Positions 20,377 through 31,395 of a stretch of DNA of 64,000 nucleotides are shown here, piece after piece. How positions within the stretch are numbered: position 1 is the first letter of the stretch; every line of letters begins with the position of its first letter. The translations under genes and the position numbers were made by a program. The stretch comes from Candidatus Blochmannia sp. SNP (GTDB lineage Bacteria; Pseudomonadota; Gammaproteobacteria; Enterobacterales; Enterobacteriaceae). The DNA is taken from assembly GCF_036549215.1 (NCBI RefSeq), contig NZ_CP144371.1, positions 719,878-783,877 of the forward strand, written 5' to 3'. The notes beneath the pieces were generated by a model, which saw only the letters and a list, made by a program, of their open reading frames with translations, was not told where the DNA came from and searched no databases.

Positions 20377-21555
20377 TTAGTCTTCTTGTTTTCTTAGAAA
20401 AGCGGGAATATCTAAATAATCTGTATCTTTATCAAGGGTTGTACTCTGCTGGTTAACTGTATCAGATGATGTATGTCTAGATTCCTTGAAAAATGTAGAT
20501 ACTCTTTGAGAAGAATGATTATGATAATGATTATCTCGTGTTATTTTTTTTTCTTCTTTAATATTTGATCGGGATCGGGATCGGATAATATCCGAACGCT
20601 TATCAATACCAATTCCTGTTGCAACCACAGTAACACGTAATTCATTATTTATATCTGGGTCTAAAGCAGTACCTATTACTACTGTTGCGTTATCAGAAGC
20701 GAAAGAACGTATAGTATTACCCACAGTTTCAAATTCATCTAACCGTAGATCTAAACCAGAAGTAATATTTACTAAAACACCGCGAGCTCCAGATAAATCA
20801 ATATCTTCTAATAAAGGACTAGCAATAGCTAATTCAGATGCTTCTTCTGCTCTATCGTCTCCACATCCTACTCCAGCTCCCATCATAGCGTATCCCATTT
20901 CTGACATTACTGTACGTACATCTGCAAAATCTACATTCATTAAGCCTGGTCGAGTGATTAATTCTGCAATACCTTGCACTGCCCCTTTTAATACATCATT
21001 GGCAGCACTAAATGCATCTAATAATGATATGCCGCGTCCTAAAACCTTCAATAATTTGTCGTTTGGAATTGTTATTAGTGAATCTACATATCTAGATAAT
21101 TCAGAAATTCCTTGTTCAGCGAACATCATACGTTTTTTCCCTTCAAAATTAAAAGGTTTAGTAACTACGGCTACAGTTAAAATTCCTAAATCTTTAGCTA
21201 CTTCGGCTACTATCGGAGCAGCACCTGTTCCAGTTCCTCCGCCCATGCCTGCGGCAATAAAAACCATATCTGCACCTTCTATAGTGGCTTTCAATACATC
21301 GCGATCTTCTTCTGCAGAGTTACGACCAATTTCTGGATTAGCGCCTGCCCCTAACCCTTTAGTAATGGAACTACCAATTTGGATGGTTTGGCCTATTGTC
21401 ATTTTTCTTAAAGCTTGAGCATCAGTATTAACAGCAAAAAAATCCACACCTTCAATATGTTCACGTAACATGTGCTCAACCGCATTACTGCCACCTCCGC
21501 CAATACCAACAACTTTAATTACTGCGTCACTAGTTAATTCCATTGGTTCAAACAT
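20377..21555 (-). CDS. ftsZ: Cell division GTPase FtsZ
   Basis: Tubulin-like GTPase that forms the Z-ring. I choose ATG 21555 ([10 protein letters not shown], the E. coli start), giving 392 residues. An in-frame ATG at 21567 lies 4 codons upstream, but GGAGA sits just before 21555 at normal spacing and overlaps that earlier codon. The nucleotide-binding glycine motif GGGTGTG is at 105-111, and the T7 loop follows (NVDFADVRT). The C-terminal peptide [12 protein letters not shown], which binds FtsA and ZipA, is intact. The linker contains an RSRSRS run encoded by three perfect 6-base repeats (20567-20584). It is preceded by ftsA with a 78-base gap. Confidence 0.98.
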   Translation of the reverse strand: MFEPMELTSDAVIKVVGIGGGGSNAVEHMLREHIEGVDFFAVNTDAQALRKMTIGQTIQIGSSITKGLGAGANPEIGRNSAEEDRDVLKATIEGADMVFIAAGMGGGTGTGAAPIVAEVAKDLGILTVAVVTKPFNFEGKKRMMFAEQGISELSRYVDSLITIPNDKLLKVLGRGISLLDAFSAANDVLKGAVQGIAELITRPGLMNVDFADVRTVMSEMGYAMMGAGVGCGDDRAEEASELAIASPLLEDIDLSGARGVLVNITSGLDLRLDEFETVGNTIRSFASDNATVVIGTALDPDINNELRVTVVATGIGIDKRSDIIRSRSRSNIKEEKKITRDNHYHNHSSQRVSTFFKESRHTSSDTVNQQSTTLDKDTDYLDIPAFLRKQED

Positions 21556-21633
21556 AGTTTTCTCCATATTACTTCAGTTATTTTGAGATAAATTTTTTAA
21601 CGGATTTAGCATATTTTAAATTTATAAAAATTT

Positions 21634-22890
21634 TTAAAATTCTTTTTTTAACCAATTATTCATTTTTTTTATCCAACTTTTAATTGTTATTCCTTTTTCT
21701 ATATTTATCTCATTATTCAAATGAGATTCTTTTCCATAATGTAATAATCCAATAACAGTAGAGTACTGTGGATTTTTTATATCATCTATTATTCCGCTCG
21801 TATTTATAGAAGACGCAATGCGAACTTGTGTATGAAATACTTTTTGCGCACAAGCTGACAATCCATCTATAAGAGATGCTCCACCAGTTAATACAATACC
21901 TGCTGCAAGATGATGTTTAATATTAATTTGGCGTAGTTGTGATTGTAATTGCAGTATTTCTTGATTAATTAACATCATTAACTCAATATATCTAGGCTCA
22001 ATTATTTCCGCTAACATATGACGTTGTAAAACACGAGGGGGTCTACCTCCAACACTTGGAACTTCTATATTTTCTCCTTTACTAATTAGAGATTCTAAAG
22101 CACAACCATAACGTATCTTAATTATTTCTGCATCAGACAATGGTGTTCCAAAAGCATAGGCAATATCACTAGTAACTACATTTCCAGCATATGGAATAAC
22201 TTTAGTATGGCGTAAAGCTCCAGCAGTATATATTGCCACATCCATCGTGCCACCACCAAGATCTACAACACAGACGCCCAATTCACGCTCATCTTCTGTT
22301 AACACAGCATAACTAGATGCCAATCCAGAAAATATCAGTTGATCTACCTGTAATCCACATCGTTCTACTGCTTTGACAATATTTTTAGCCATATCATTAT
22401 GGCAAGTAATCAAATGGACTTTAGCTTGCATTCTAACCCCAGATAATCCAACTGGATTTTTTATCCCTTCTTGATAATCAATAGCATAATTCTGTGGAAT
22501 AACGTGCAATATTCGATGCTCATCACGTATTTTAACTGATTTAGCTATATGTACTACATTATCCACATCTGATTGCGTTACCTCTTCTTCTGAAATAGGT
22601 ACCATACCTATTTCATTTTTACAGCTAATATGTTTTCCAGATAAAGAAAGATAAACAGATGAAATTTGACAACCTGCCATTAATTCTGCTTGATTAATTG
22701 AATATTGTACACATTTTATTACTGATTCCAAATTATTTACTCCTCCTTTATCCATGCCACGCGATGAACAATATCCTAATCCAATAATATTTATTATTCC
22801 ATCAGGCAAAACTTCACCTACCATCGTAGCAACTTTAGCTGTGCCAATTTCTAATCCTACTAGTAATTTTTTATCTGAAGTTTTGATCAT
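21634..22890 (-). CDS. ftsA: Cell division protein FtsA
   Basis: Actin-family ATPase that tethers FtsZ to the membrane and recruits later division proteins. The 418 residues compare with 420 in E. coli. The first phosphate loop lies in VGLEIGTAKVATMVGE and the second in VVDLGGGTMDVAIY. The adenosine motif reads GIVLTGGASLIDGL. The C-terminal amphipathic helix (KSWIKKMNNWLKKEF) that binds the membrane is kept. ATG 22890 matches the E. coli start. It lies 29 bases after ftsQ. Confidence 0.97.
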   Translation of the reverse strand: MIKTSDKKLLVGLEIGTAKVATMVGEVLPDGIINIIGLGYCSSRGMDKGGVNNLESVIKCVQYSINQAELMAGCQISSVYLSLSGKHISCKNEIGMVPISEEEVTQSDVDNVVHIAKSVKIRDEHRILHVIPQNYAIDYQEGIKNPVGLSGVRMQAKVHLITCHNDMAKNIVKAVERCGLQVDQLIFSGLASSYAVLTEDERELGVCVVDLGGGTMDVAIYTAGALRHTKVIPYAGNVVTSDIAYAFGTPLSDAEIIKIRYGCALESLISKGENIEVPSVGGRPPRVLQRHMLAEIIEPRYIELMMLINQEILQLQSQLRQINIKHHLAAGIVLTGGASLIDGLSACAQKVFHTQVRIASSINTSGIIDDIKNPQYSTVIGLLHYGKESHLNNEINIEKGITIKSWIKKMNNWLKKEF

Positions 22891-22919
22891 GTTTGTATTT
22901 GCCTTTATTTATTTTTTCT

Positions 22920-23735
22920 TTATTTATTATAAAGTACAGGAGTAATCGAGCTAGAAATCCATCTTACAGCAAATCCTGATCGGTAACGTAAATCTATATA
23001 ATCAATATATTTATTATTTTCGTTAATTTCTTGAAGAAGAATAGGATAAATTTTAATGAAATAATATAATCGTTCGATTATATTATTTCTACCTAATTTT
23101 AGATGAATATTATCTTGTAAAATCAATTGCCATGAATAACGTGTATCCATTTTTATGGATTTTATTTGAAATTTATTAGACTTTAATATTTCATTAAATA
23201 TGTGGTAATTAGTTAGTACAGTTTTTTCGCTGCCTTTTGGCCCATATAAATACGGAATTTTTGTGTCATTATTTTTATATTTTTTAGGTATACTAAAAAT
23301 AGTACCTGTTATACTGATGTTTTGTAAATTATTCCAATAAGCTAATGGAATATGCTCTACTATGTGAATCTTTAATGTATCTGGCCATTGTTTCCTTATA
23401 CTCACTTGCTGAATCCATGGTAAACATTCAATTTTTTTTTGAATAATATTAATATCCTGCGTGATAAATGTGCCTAATACACCTAATTTTATTATTATCT
23501 GATTAATATCTGTGTTAGTAGTATAATAACGATTCCCAGTCACTATCATACAAGACACAGGACAACAACAAGAATTATAAATCCATGTTTTTACATAATA
23601 AAAAATCCAAACAACACCAATTATAGCGATAAATAATAATATCCAATCTAATAATGGATGATGAAATTTATAATATCTATTTGGACTTAGTTTTAAACTA
23701 TATTTAACTTTTGTGCTTTTACGTGCGTTCAACAC
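22920..23735 (-). CDS. ftsQ: Cell division protein FtsQ
   Basis: Bitopic membrane protein that links early and late division proteins through FtsB and FtsL. The 271 residues compare with 276 in E. coli. A membrane helix spans about 28-48. A POTRA domain follows (MIVTGNRYYTTNTDINQII), then the beta domain with RKQWPDTLKIHIVEHIPLA and YGPKGSE, which match FtsQ well. The start is uncertain: GTG at 23733-23735 gives MLNARKS, aligning with LNTRNS of E. coli FtsQ, but no ribosome-binding site is visible and an in-frame TAA lies 8 codons upstream. A 13-codon ATG frame (23729-23770) overlaps this start in another phase. ddlB, normally just upstream, is missing. Confidence 0.92.
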   Translation of the reverse strand: MLNARKSTKVKYSLKLSPNRYYKFHHPLLDWILLFIAIIGVVWIFYYVKTWIYNSCCCPVSCMIVTGNRYYTTNTDINQIIIKLGVLGTFITQDINIIQKKIECLPWIQQVSIRKQWPDTLKIHIVEHIPLAYWNNLQNISITGTIFSIPKKYKNNDTKIPYLYGPKGSEKTVLTNYHIFNEILKSNKFQIKSIKMDTRYSWQLILQDNIHLKLGRNNIIERLYYFIKIYPILLQEINENNKYIDYIDLRYRSGFAVRWISSSITPVLYNK

Positions 23736-23863
23736 TGTTCGAAGTGTTTTAGTAATTTATTTCTTTTCATAATTTTATTGCCATAAAATTCATTATTATT
23801 CTATGCATACTTATATTTTTTACTTTATACTGTTTGTCATGATAGTTTTATATATATATATCA

Positions 23864-25309
23864 TTATTTTTTAATAATTAATTTACGCACAATTTCACTT
23901 ATTGTACCTGCTCCTTGAATTAAGAGCAAATCGTTATTTTTTAAGAACTGAGCTAGTATATCTGATAACATCTGTGTATTTGATATAAATATTGGATTGA
24001 TTTTACCATATTTACGAATTGTATGACACAGAGATTGACTGTCTGCTCCTAAAATAGGAGTTTCGCCAGCAGAATAAACATCTAATATTAAAAGAATATC
24101 TACATTAGAAAGTACATTAACAAAATCATCATATAATTCTTTTATACGTGTGTACCTGTGAGGTTGAAATACCATAATTAATCGTCTATTAGGCCATCCG
24201 ATTCGAGCTGTTACAATAGTAGCATATAGTTCAGCAGGATGGTGTCCATAATCATCAATTAATATAAATTCTCCTGTTTGACTATTTATTGTATTTAAAG
24301 AATAATGACCTAAATTTTCAAAACGTCGTTGTGTTCCTTGGAAATATAACATAGTTTTAAGAATATGTTCATCACTAATTCCTTCTTCAGTTGCTACTGC
24401 AATAGCAGCCGTAGCGTTAAGTGCATTATGACAACCAGGGGCATTTAAAGTTACTTTTAGTTTTGATTTATTTGGACGCAATACAGTAAAACTACTTTTT
24501 TCTATATTTTGATGATAATCAAAAACATGTAAATCAGCATTTTTATTAAAACCATAAGTAATAATTTTTCTATTAATCTTAGGTAAGATCTCACAAATTA
24601 TGGGATCATCAATACACACCACAGCATGTCCATAAAATGGTAGATTATGTAAAAAACTAATAAATGCTTTTTTAAGACATTCAAGATTTCCTTGATATGC
24701 ATTTATATGATCAGTATCAATATTAGTAATCACCTCTACTATGGGATGTAAATGTAAAAATGAACCATCACTTTCGTCTGCTTCTACGATTAAATAACGA
24801 CCATATCCAAGACGAGCATGCACACCTTCGGATTTTACTAGACCGCCGTTTATAAAAGTTGGATTTAACCCTGACTCAGTATAAATATTAGCTATCATTG
24901 CTGTAGTAGTAGTTTTCCCATGTGTTCCAGAAACAGCTATCCCATATCTAAACCTCATGAGTTCAGATAACATTTCTGTGCGTGTAATAACAGGAATCCG
25001 AGCTTGTTTAGCAGCTAAAATTTCTGGATTATTTGGGGTAATGGCGCCAGATATGACGACAACATTAGCATTATTTATATTACTATATTTATGGCCGAAA
25101 TAAATTTTTACCCCTATTTCAAGTAAATGACGTGTTATATTATTGTGTACAATATCAGAACCAGTAACATCATAACCTTCATACATTAATACTTCTGCAA
25201 TGCCACACATACCAGTTCCACCTATGCCAACAAAATGTATTTTTTTGACATAACTCATCATTAACATAATATCTCTTGATTTAAATAACGGTATATTAAG
25301 CAGATTCAT
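23864..25309 (-). CDS. murC: UDP-N-acetylmuramate--L-alanine ligase
   Basis: Adds L-Ala to UDP-MurNAc, the first of the Mur ligase steps. The 481 residues compare with 491 in E. coli. The Rossmann loop [14 protein letters not shown] lies near residue 29, the ATP loop GTHGKTTTT at 128-136, and the ADESDGSF and DDYGHHPAE motifs follow. The ATG at 25309 gives an N-terminal tail like that of E. coli (MNTQQLAK...). It is 52 bases after murG. The next gene downstream is ftsQ, 128 bases away, where E. coli has ddlB. Confidence 0.97.
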   Translation of the reverse strand: MNLLNIPLFKSRDIMLMMSYVKKIHFVGIGGTGMCGIAEVLMYEGYDVTGSDIVHNNITRHLLEIGVKIYFGHKYSNINNANVVVISGAITPNNPEILAAKQARIPVITRTEMLSELMRFRYGIAVSGTHGKTTTTAMIANIYTESGLNPTFINGGLVKSEGVHARLGYGRYLIVEADESDGSFLHLHPIVEVITNIDTDHINAYQGNLECLKKAFISFLHNLPFYGHAVVCIDDPIICEILPKINRKIITYGFNKNADLHVFDYHQNIEKSSFTVLRPNKSKLKVTLNAPGCHNALNATAAIAVATEEGISDEHILKTMLYFQGTQRRFENLGHYSLNTINSQTGEFILIDDYGHHPAELYATIVTARIGWPNRRLIMVFQPHRYTRIKELYDDFVNVLSNVDILLILDVYSAGETPILGADSQSLCHTIRKYGKINPIFISNTQMLSDILAQFLKNNDLLLIQGAGTISEIVRKLIIKK

Positions 25310-25361
25310 GCAATATATTTCAAAATTTTACATATATAAAAAATTTAAATTATTAGTATAT

Positions 25362-26429
25362 TTATTTTTTTAGATATTCAATTATTATTTGAGAAACTTG
25401 TTGAGTTGCATTAGGTATGGCCACATTTCTAGCACGTTGAGCCATACTGCATAATGTTTTTCTATCCCAAGATTCTAACACTGTACTAACATAATCACTT
25501 GTAAAGTTTTGTTGTTCAATAATTTTTGCTGCTCCTACTTGTACTAAAGGCATAGCATTCCAATATTGTTGACGATCTTTATGATGTATAAAAGGTACAA
25601 ATATTGCCGGCAATCCTACGATCGATACTTCGCTGACTGTTAATGCGCCAGCACGAGAAATTAATATATCTGCCCAAGAATATGCTTGAGCTATATCATC
25701 AATAAACTTTACAATTTTATGATAATTTTGTTTTATTTTTTGATAAGCCCATTTTACTTTTTTAAAATCTTGTTCTCCAACTTGATGCCATATGATCAGT
25801 TTATTAGATAATTTTTCTGCCATGTTTGGAATAATTTTATTTAATATATGAGCCCCTTGACTTCCTCCAATAACTAAAACACGAATAGGACCAACACGGC
25901 CTTCCCATCGTTTAACTGGATTTGGAATAGCTAATATTGTTCGTCGTATTGGGTTTCCTACTATTTTCGCATTAGGAAAGGTATTAGGAAATCCTTGTAA
26001 TACTTTTGCAGCAAACATCGATAAATACCGATTAGTTAAACCAATAATTCTATTTTGTTCGTGTATGATTAACGGAATACCACATGTCCATGCTGCTAAT
26101 CCACTAGGTCCAGAGACATATCCACCCATGCCTAAGACTATATCAGGTTTCCAATATTTTATAATTTTTCGTGCTTGATATACTGCTAAACAAATATATA
26201 ATGGCATTATGCACTTGATGTGCAATTTTTCGCCATGCCACCTTTTAATATGAATAAATTTAATATCAATGCCATATTTAGGAACTAGTTTAGCTTCAAT
26301 ACGATCTGAAGTACCCAACCAAACAACTTGATATCCATTGTCAATTAAGTAATGAGCTACTGACAATCCTGGAAATACATGTCCTCCGCTACCGCCTGCT
26401 ACTATCAAAATTCTTTTTTTTTGATTCAT
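25362..26429 (-). CDS. murG: UDP-GlcNAc--undecaprenyl-PP-MurNAc-pentapeptide GlcNAc transferase
   Basis: Peripheral inner-membrane enzyme that converts lipid I to lipid II. It has 355 residues, as in E. coli. The N-terminal glycine loop is [14 protein letters not shown], and a further glycine loop lies in [11 protein letters not shown]. The donor-binding region includes [12 protein letters not shown] and [11 protein letters not shown], all typical of GT28 MurG. It overlaps the end of ftsW by the tetranucleotide ATGA, so translation is probably coupled. Confidence 0.97.
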   Translation of the reverse strand: MNQKKRILIVAGGSGGHVFPGLSVAHYLIDNGYQVVWLGTSDRIEAKLVPKYGIDIKFIHIKRWHGEKLHIKCIMPLYICLAVYQARKIIKYWKPDIVLGMGGYVSGPSGLAAWTCGIPLIIHEQNRIIGLTNRYLSMFAAKVLQGFPNTFPNAKIVGNPIRRTILAIPNPVKRWEGRVGPIRVLVIGGSQGAHILNKIIPNMAEKLSNKLIIWHQVGEQDFKKVKWAYQKIKQNYHKIVKFIDDIAQAYSWADILISRAGALTVSEVSIVGLPAIFVPFIHHKDRQQYWNAMPLVQVGAAKIIEQQNFTSDYVSTVLESWDRKTLCSMAQRARNVAIPNATQQVSQIIIEYLKK

Positions 26430-27622
26430 TTTTTCATGCTCTTCAAAAAAGCTTGATCTTTAGATAAACGTGTTTCAAAATCTATTCTTAACAACAGCAT
26501 ACTTGCTATTACTGTAGCTAAAAAACTAGATCCTCCATAACTAATAAACGGTAATGTTAACCCTTTAGTGGGTAATATCCCGCTAACAGTTCCTATATTA
26601 ATAAATATTTGTGACCCAAACCAGATACTAATAGAACAAGCCAAAATACCAGAAAATCTATGATTAATGTTCAAAGCGCTATAACCAATAGTCATGGCAC
26701 GAAACACAATTATAAACAACATAAATAATACTAAAATTGATCCAAAATATCCTAATTCTTCTGCAAGGATAGAAAAAATAAAGTCAGTATGAGCTTCAGG
26801 TAGATATTCTAATTTAAGTACAGAATTTCCCAATCCTTCTCCAAAACATTTTCCACGACCAAATGCCATCAATGATTGAGTTAATTGATAGCCATTTCCA
26901 AATGGATCTTTCCACGGATCCCAAAAAGTAAGCATACGTTGTATACGATAAGGTTTAATTATAATCGATAATGCAATTAAAAATATGTTAGACACAAAAA
27001 TCAATGTTAACTGCCATAATTTGGCTCCGAAAAGAAATAATATAGATAAAGTAGTAATAAATAGAATAACAATACTACCAAAATCAGGTTGCACTAATAA
27101 TAATATAGCTAATAGCATCATAATTACTATGGGTTTAGATATATCCCAAAAATTAGCACATATTTCTTGTGATTTACGTGTCAAATAATTAGCAAGATAA
27201 CAAATAAAAAATAACTTTGATAATTCTGAAGGTTGAATGCATAGCGAACCTAACATTATCCAACGCGATGCTCCATTAGTAGAATTATTTAATATCAATG
27301 CCGCTGTCAACGCTATATAACTATATAATAGCATTCCAAAACTATAATTCTGCCAAATTATTATGGGCATTTTTAAAACAACTACAGATAATAAGAGTGT
27401 TATAATATAGTAAATAACTACACGCTTTATGAAATAGCATGGATCATTCATTAATCGTATTCCAATAGGAATCGATCCTGAACTAATGATAATAAAACCA
27501 ATACAAATTAATCCTAATACAAACCAAAAAAACAAACGATCATATAACGCATCAATATGCGATGATTTATTTTTATGTGATTTCGATAACTGATTAGGAA
27601 TTTTTTCTTTTAATACTTTCAT
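26426..27622 (-). CDS. ftsW: Septal SEDS glycosyltransferase FtsW
   Basis: SEDS-family polytopic membrane protein that polymerises lipid II at the septum with FtsI. The 398 residues compare with 414 in E. coli. About ten hydrophobic segments can be picked out. Family motifs seen are [30 protein letters not shown], the loop [17 protein letters not shown] with its conserved acidic residues, and [13 protein letters not shown] near the end. It shares one base with the murD stop (TAATG) and overlaps murG by four, in a tightly coupled run. The N-terminal cytoplasmic tail is Lys/Ser-rich. Confidence 0.97.
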   Translation of the reverse strand: MKVLKEKIPNQLSKSHKNKSSHIDALYDRLFFWFVLGLICIGFIIISSGSIPIGIRLMNDPCYFIKRVVIYYIITLLLSVVVLKMPIIIWQNYSFGMLLYSYIALTAALILNNSTNGASRWIMLGSLCIQPSELSKLFFICYLANYLTRKSQEICANFWDISKPIVIMMLLAILLLVQPDFGSIVILFITTLSILFLFGAKLWQLTLIFVSNIFLIALSIIIKPYRIQRMLTFWDPWKDPFGNGYQLTQSLMAFGRGKCFGEGLGNSVLKLEYLPEAHTDFIFSILAEELGYFGSILVLFMLFIIVFRAMTIGYSALNINHRFSGILACSISIWFGSQIFINIGTVSGILPTKGLTLPFISYGGSSFLATVIASMLLLRIDFETRLSKDQAFLKSMKK

Positions 27623-28944
27623 TATCCAAACTCTCGTGCAAAATAGGCAAACATAAATCCACGTGTTGCAAATGATTTAAATTGATCTAAGCTAGAGCAA
27701 GCTGGAGATAACAAAACTATGTCTTTTTCTTTTGTACGACGACTGATGATTCGCATTGCTTGTATCATTGTATTTGTGAGAATAACATTATCAAAACCTA
27801 GTTTTGTTAATAATAATCCATCTTTTCCGAAACAATAAAGATGTATTTCATATTGTTTAATTAAATGTTTCAACGCAGAAAAATCAGCTAATTTACTATC
27901 GCCTCCTAGCATCAAATGTAGTTTTCCAGATAATCTTAAGTTATTAATCGCTTCTATGGTTGCACTAACATTAGTAGCTTTAGAATCATTAATCCAACTA
28001 ACTCCATGATTTTTATAAATTAATTGACAACGATGCGTTAATCCAGAAAATTGGCACAATACCTTTAAGGAAATAGAACGAGGAATATTGACAATATCTG
28101 ATAATGCTAAAGCAGATAACGCGTTTGTATAGTTAATGCGACTATTAATTTTCATTGAGGAACAATTGAACACGTATTCGTTGTACGCGATTATCCAATT
28201 ATGTCCTTTATAATATTTCAGATGATAGTCTGCAGACTCTACGTTTATACCAAAACTTACACAATAATCACAACCATCATATATAGGCACTGTTAAAGGA
28301 TCTAAAGCATTCATTACACAAACTGTAGCGTTTTTATAAATCCTTTGTTTAGAAAGATAATATTGTCTTAATCCACCAGGATAACGATCCATGTGATCTT
28401 CGCTAATATTTAAAATTATCGCAGCTTTTGCGCGTAAACTATAAGTAGTATCTAATTGAAAACTTGAAATCTCCAATATATACAATTGATATGATTTATT
28501 TAATAAACTCAGAACAGGTACACCTATGTTTCCTGCAACACCAACACACCAACCAACGCTCTTAGCTATCCTATAAACTAATTGAGTTACCGTACTTTTT
28601 CCGTTAGATCCAGTAATAGCTATTATCGGAGCAGTTACTTCTCGAGCAAATAATTCAATATCACCAATAATCTCTATCCCAGATTTTAACGCTTCAATTA
28701 AAATAGGATGATCTAATCGTACTCCTGGACTAACTACGATTAACGTAGCACTTAACAACCACATATCGTTAAATGTACCCAAATAACACTTTACAATATG
28801 TGGTAATTGATTTATTCCTGGAGGATGCGTACGAGTATCTATTACTTTTGGTATTACACCGCGAGATAGAAAAAAATTAACGCAAGATAAACCTGTAACT
28901 CCTAAACCGATAATCACAACTTGTGATCCTCGATAATTACTCAT
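27622..28944 (-). CDS. murD: UDP-MurNAc-L-alanine--D-glutamate ligase
   Basis: Adds D-Glu to UDP-MurNAc-L-Ala. The 440 residues compare with 438 in E. coli. The N-terminal UDP-binding GLGVTGLSC, the ATP loop GSNGKST (112-118), the ISEDHMDRY segment (E. coli [11 protein letters not shown]) and [11 protein letters not shown] are present. It starts 7 bases after mraY and ends overlapping ftsW. Confidence 0.97.
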   Translation of the reverse strand: MSNYRGSQVVIIGLGVTGLSCVNFFLSRGVIPKVIDTRTHPPGINQLPHIVKCYLGTFNDMWLLSATLIVVSPGVRLDHPILIEALKSGIEIIGDIELFAREVTAPIIAITGSNGKSTVTQLVYRIAKSVGWCVGVAGNIGVPVLSLLNKSYQLYILEISSFQLDTTYSLRAKAAIILNISEDHMDRYPGGLRQYYLSKQRIYKNATVCVMNALDPLTVPIYDGCDYCVSFGINVESADYHLKYYKGHNWIIAYNEYVFNCSSMKINSRINYTNALSALALSDIVNIPRSISLKVLCQFSGLTHRCQLIYKNHGVSWINDSKATNVSATIEAINNLRLSGKLHLMLGGDSKLADFSALKHLIKQYEIHLYCFGKDGLLLTKLGFDNVILTNTMIQAMRIISRRTKEKDIVLLSPACSSLDQFKSFATRGFMFAYFAREFG

Positions 28945-28951
28945 ATCTTTA

Positions 28952-30037
28952 TTACCGTATCTTCAAAGTAATTAATCCAAATAAAACCAATATTAACGAT
29001 ATGATCCAAAATCGCACTATAAGCCGAGGTTCTGGACAACCTTTTAATTCAAAATGATGATGAATTGGTGTCATTTTAAATATTCGTTTTCCAAATAATT
29101 TGAAATAACTTATTTGTAAGATCACAGATATAGTTTCTATTACAAATACACCACCCATAATTAATAATAAACACTCTTGATGTAACAATACTGAAATTAT
29201 CCCCAGCGTACCTCCAAGTGACAAAGAACCCACATCACCCATAAATATTTGAGCTGGATAAGTATTAAACCACAAAAATCCAATACCAGATCCGATAATG
29301 GCAGCGCATACAATTATTAATTCTCCAGAAAGAGCAAGGTAAGGAATATGTAAACAATGCGAAAAGTATATATCACTAGTTATAGATGCAATTACAGCTA
29401 ATCCAGCCGTAATTAATATTATAGGCATGATAGCTAATCCATCTAATCCATCAGATAAATTAACTGCATTACTTGTTCCAACAACGACAAAGTATGCTAA
29501 TACAATATACCAAACACCTAATTGTGGCATAAAATTTTTACAAAATGGCACTACTAATTGTGTAGATACAATGTTGTGGTCTAACGCAAACATAGTAATA
29601 ATCAATGTTAATGCAATTAATGATTGCCAAAAATATTTGTGCAATGCGCTTAAACCAGCAGTACTTTTCCTTTTTATTTTTAAAAGATCATCAATTAATC
29701 CTAATATCCCATATGTTATTAATATAAATGATACATACCATACATATAAATTAGATAGATCAGCCCACATTATTATTACTATAAAAATAGACAGAAGTAT
29801 TATAATTCCACCCATAGTAGGTGTACCTTGTTTTTGAATATGCGCTTCTGGTCCATTCTCACGTACTATTTGAAAAAAACGTAAATTATGAAATCGTTTA
29901 ATTATATAAGAACTTATCCCTAAAGAAATAAATAATGCTGACAACAAACTAGCAATAACCCTAAAAGTTAAATGACAAATAATATTAAAATTAAATGAGT
30001 ATAATACTGATATATCTTTTATCAACCAAAATAACAT
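28952..30037 (-). CDS. mraY: Phospho-MurNAc-pentapeptide translocase MraY
   Basis: Polytopic inner-membrane enzyme that makes lipid I from UDP-MurNAc-pentapeptide and undecaprenyl phosphate. The 361 residues compare with 360 in E. coli. Catalytic Asp116-Asp117 lie in [25 protein letters not shown], the third Asp in [12 protein letters not shown], and [10 protein letters not shown] are all kept. About ten membrane spans are visible. It overlaps the end of murF by 16 bases. Confidence 0.97.
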   Translation of the reverse strand: MLFWLIKDISVLYSFNFNIICHLTFRVIASLLSALFISLGISSYIIKRFHNLRFFQIVRENGPEAHIQKQGTPTMGGIIILLSIFIVIIMWADLSNLYVWYVSFILITYGILGLIDDLLKIKRKSTAGLSALHKYFWQSLIALTLIITMFALDHNIVSTQLVVPFCKNFMPQLGVWYIVLAYFVVVGTSNAVNLSDGLDGLAIMPIILITAGLAVIASITSDIYFSHCLHIPYLALSGELIIVCAAIIGSGIGFLWFNTYPAQIFMGDVGSLSLGGTLGIISVLLHQECLLLIMGGVFVIETISVILQISYFKLFGKRIFKMTPIHHHFELKGCPEPRLIVRFWIISLILVLFGLITLKIR

Positions 30038-31395
30038 TTTTTTTCATCCTTGATAGCATTTATTATTTTCTCCATTTTAAAAACACGAGATCCTTTTACT
30101 AACACACTAATTGATGTATAGCTAGATAACATTTGTTTAATATAAATAATTAACTTACGTTTATTTCTAAAATGTTTTCCTTTCCTGCACATTTTGGAAA
30201 TAAAATAACTGGCGCTGCCTATAGTAAGAATTTTATTTATATTTGTTGTTGCGATCAATTTCCCAATATAAGAATGATATTTGATTTCTTTATATTTCCC
30301 TAACTCTGACATATCGCTAACTACCAATATGCGATAACCTGGCATTGTGGTTAATACATGAATCGCAGATATCATAGAACCAACATTAGAATTGTAAGTA
30401 TCATCTAATAATAACTTACCTTCACCTAAAATAATTGGAAATAACCTACCAGGCAACGGTTTTATATTTTCTAATCCAGTAACCACTTCTGATAATCCTG
30501 CGCCTACAGAAAATGCAAGAGCGCTAGCGGCTAAAGCATTAGATACATTATGCTTGCCTAACATCGATAGAAATACTGGAGAGGTTCCATATGGACTATG
30601 TAAAAAAAACCGCATTCCGTTTTTTTCGGAAATAATATTACTTGCAGAAAAATCCACACCGACATTAGTACATAAAGAAAAATTCCATATAGATTTTCCC
30701 CGTAATATTTTACGCCATAAGTACAAAGCATGGCTATCAGCATTTATAATACCTTTTCCGTGTGCATCTAATGCAGAAAAAATTTTCCCTTTCTCTTTTT
30801 TTATTTTAGTTAATGACCCAAACCCTAATAAATGTGATGGGTAAATATTATTTACTAAAGCTGAATTAGCAGCAACTATTTTACTTAATTGTATCAGTTC
30901 TCCTGGATGATTTGAACCTAATTCAATAATTGCAAAATTGTTTTGTTTAGTTAAACGTAATAAAGTAATTGGAACTCCAACTGTATTATTAAAGTTACCT
31001 TGTGTTGCTACTGTATGCCCACAATTCTTTAGTATAGATGCGGTCATTTCTTTTACTGATGTTTTACCACTGGACCCAGTTATAGCAATAACCTTTGCTG
31101 ATACTCGTTGACGTACCCAATGTGCTAATATTAATAAAGCATAACGAGTATTAGGTACAATTAATTGAGGAACATCTAAAAACATATAACTATTTACCAA
31201 TAATGCTGTAGCGCCAGAAGCAATTGCTTGGGCGGCAAAATCATGACCATCAAAACGTTTACCTATCAATGCTACAAACATACATTGTTTGCAAATAATA
31301 TTTGAATTAATAGTAATTGAATGAACGATCAAATCTATACCAACATGTTTTGCATTTAAAATTGGTGCTATTTCATGAAGACTAAATGGAATCAT
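30022..31395 (-). CDS. murF: UDP-MurNAc-tripeptide--D-alanyl-D-alanine ligase
   Basis: Adds the D-Ala-D-Ala dipeptide to UDP-MurNAc-tripeptide. The 457 residues compare with 452 in E. coli. The ATP loop is [11 protein letters not shown] (107-117). [25 protein letters not shown] and [11 protein letters not shown] are characteristic of MurF. It overlaps murE by four bases (ATGA) and mraY by 16. Its substrate needs a D-Ala-D-Ala ligase, which is not encoded in this cluster because ddlB is missing. Confidence 0.97.
   Translation of the reverse strand: MIPFSLHEIAPILNAKHVGIDLIVHSITINSNIICKQCMFVALIGKRFDGHDFAAQAIASGATALLVNSYMFLDVPQLIVPNTRYALLILAHWVRQRVSAKVIAITGSSGKTSVKEMTASILKNCGHTVATQGNFNNTVGVPITLLRLTKQNNFAIIELGSNHPGELIQLSKIVAANSALVNNIYPSHLLGFGSLTKIKKEKGKIFSALDAHGKGIINADSHALYLWRKILRGKSIWNFSLCTNVGVDFSASNIISEKNGMRFFLHSPYGTSPVFLSMLGKHNVSNALAASALAFSVGAGLSEVVTGLENIKPLPGRLFPIILGEGKLLLDDTYNSNVGSMISAIHVLTTMPGYRILVVSDMSELGKYKEIKYHSYIGKLIATTNINKILTIGSASYFISKMCRKGKHFRNKRKLIIYIKQMLSSYTSISVLVKGSRVFKMEKIINAIKDEKKCYFG

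Noticed and set aside
20954..21418. 154-codon plus-strand frame opposite ftsZ
   Set aside because: It is the complement of conserved ftsZ codons and has no independent signature.
29427..29837. 136-codon plus-strand frame opposite mraY
   Set aside because: Shadow of the membrane protein mraY; the reading frame follows its codon pattern.
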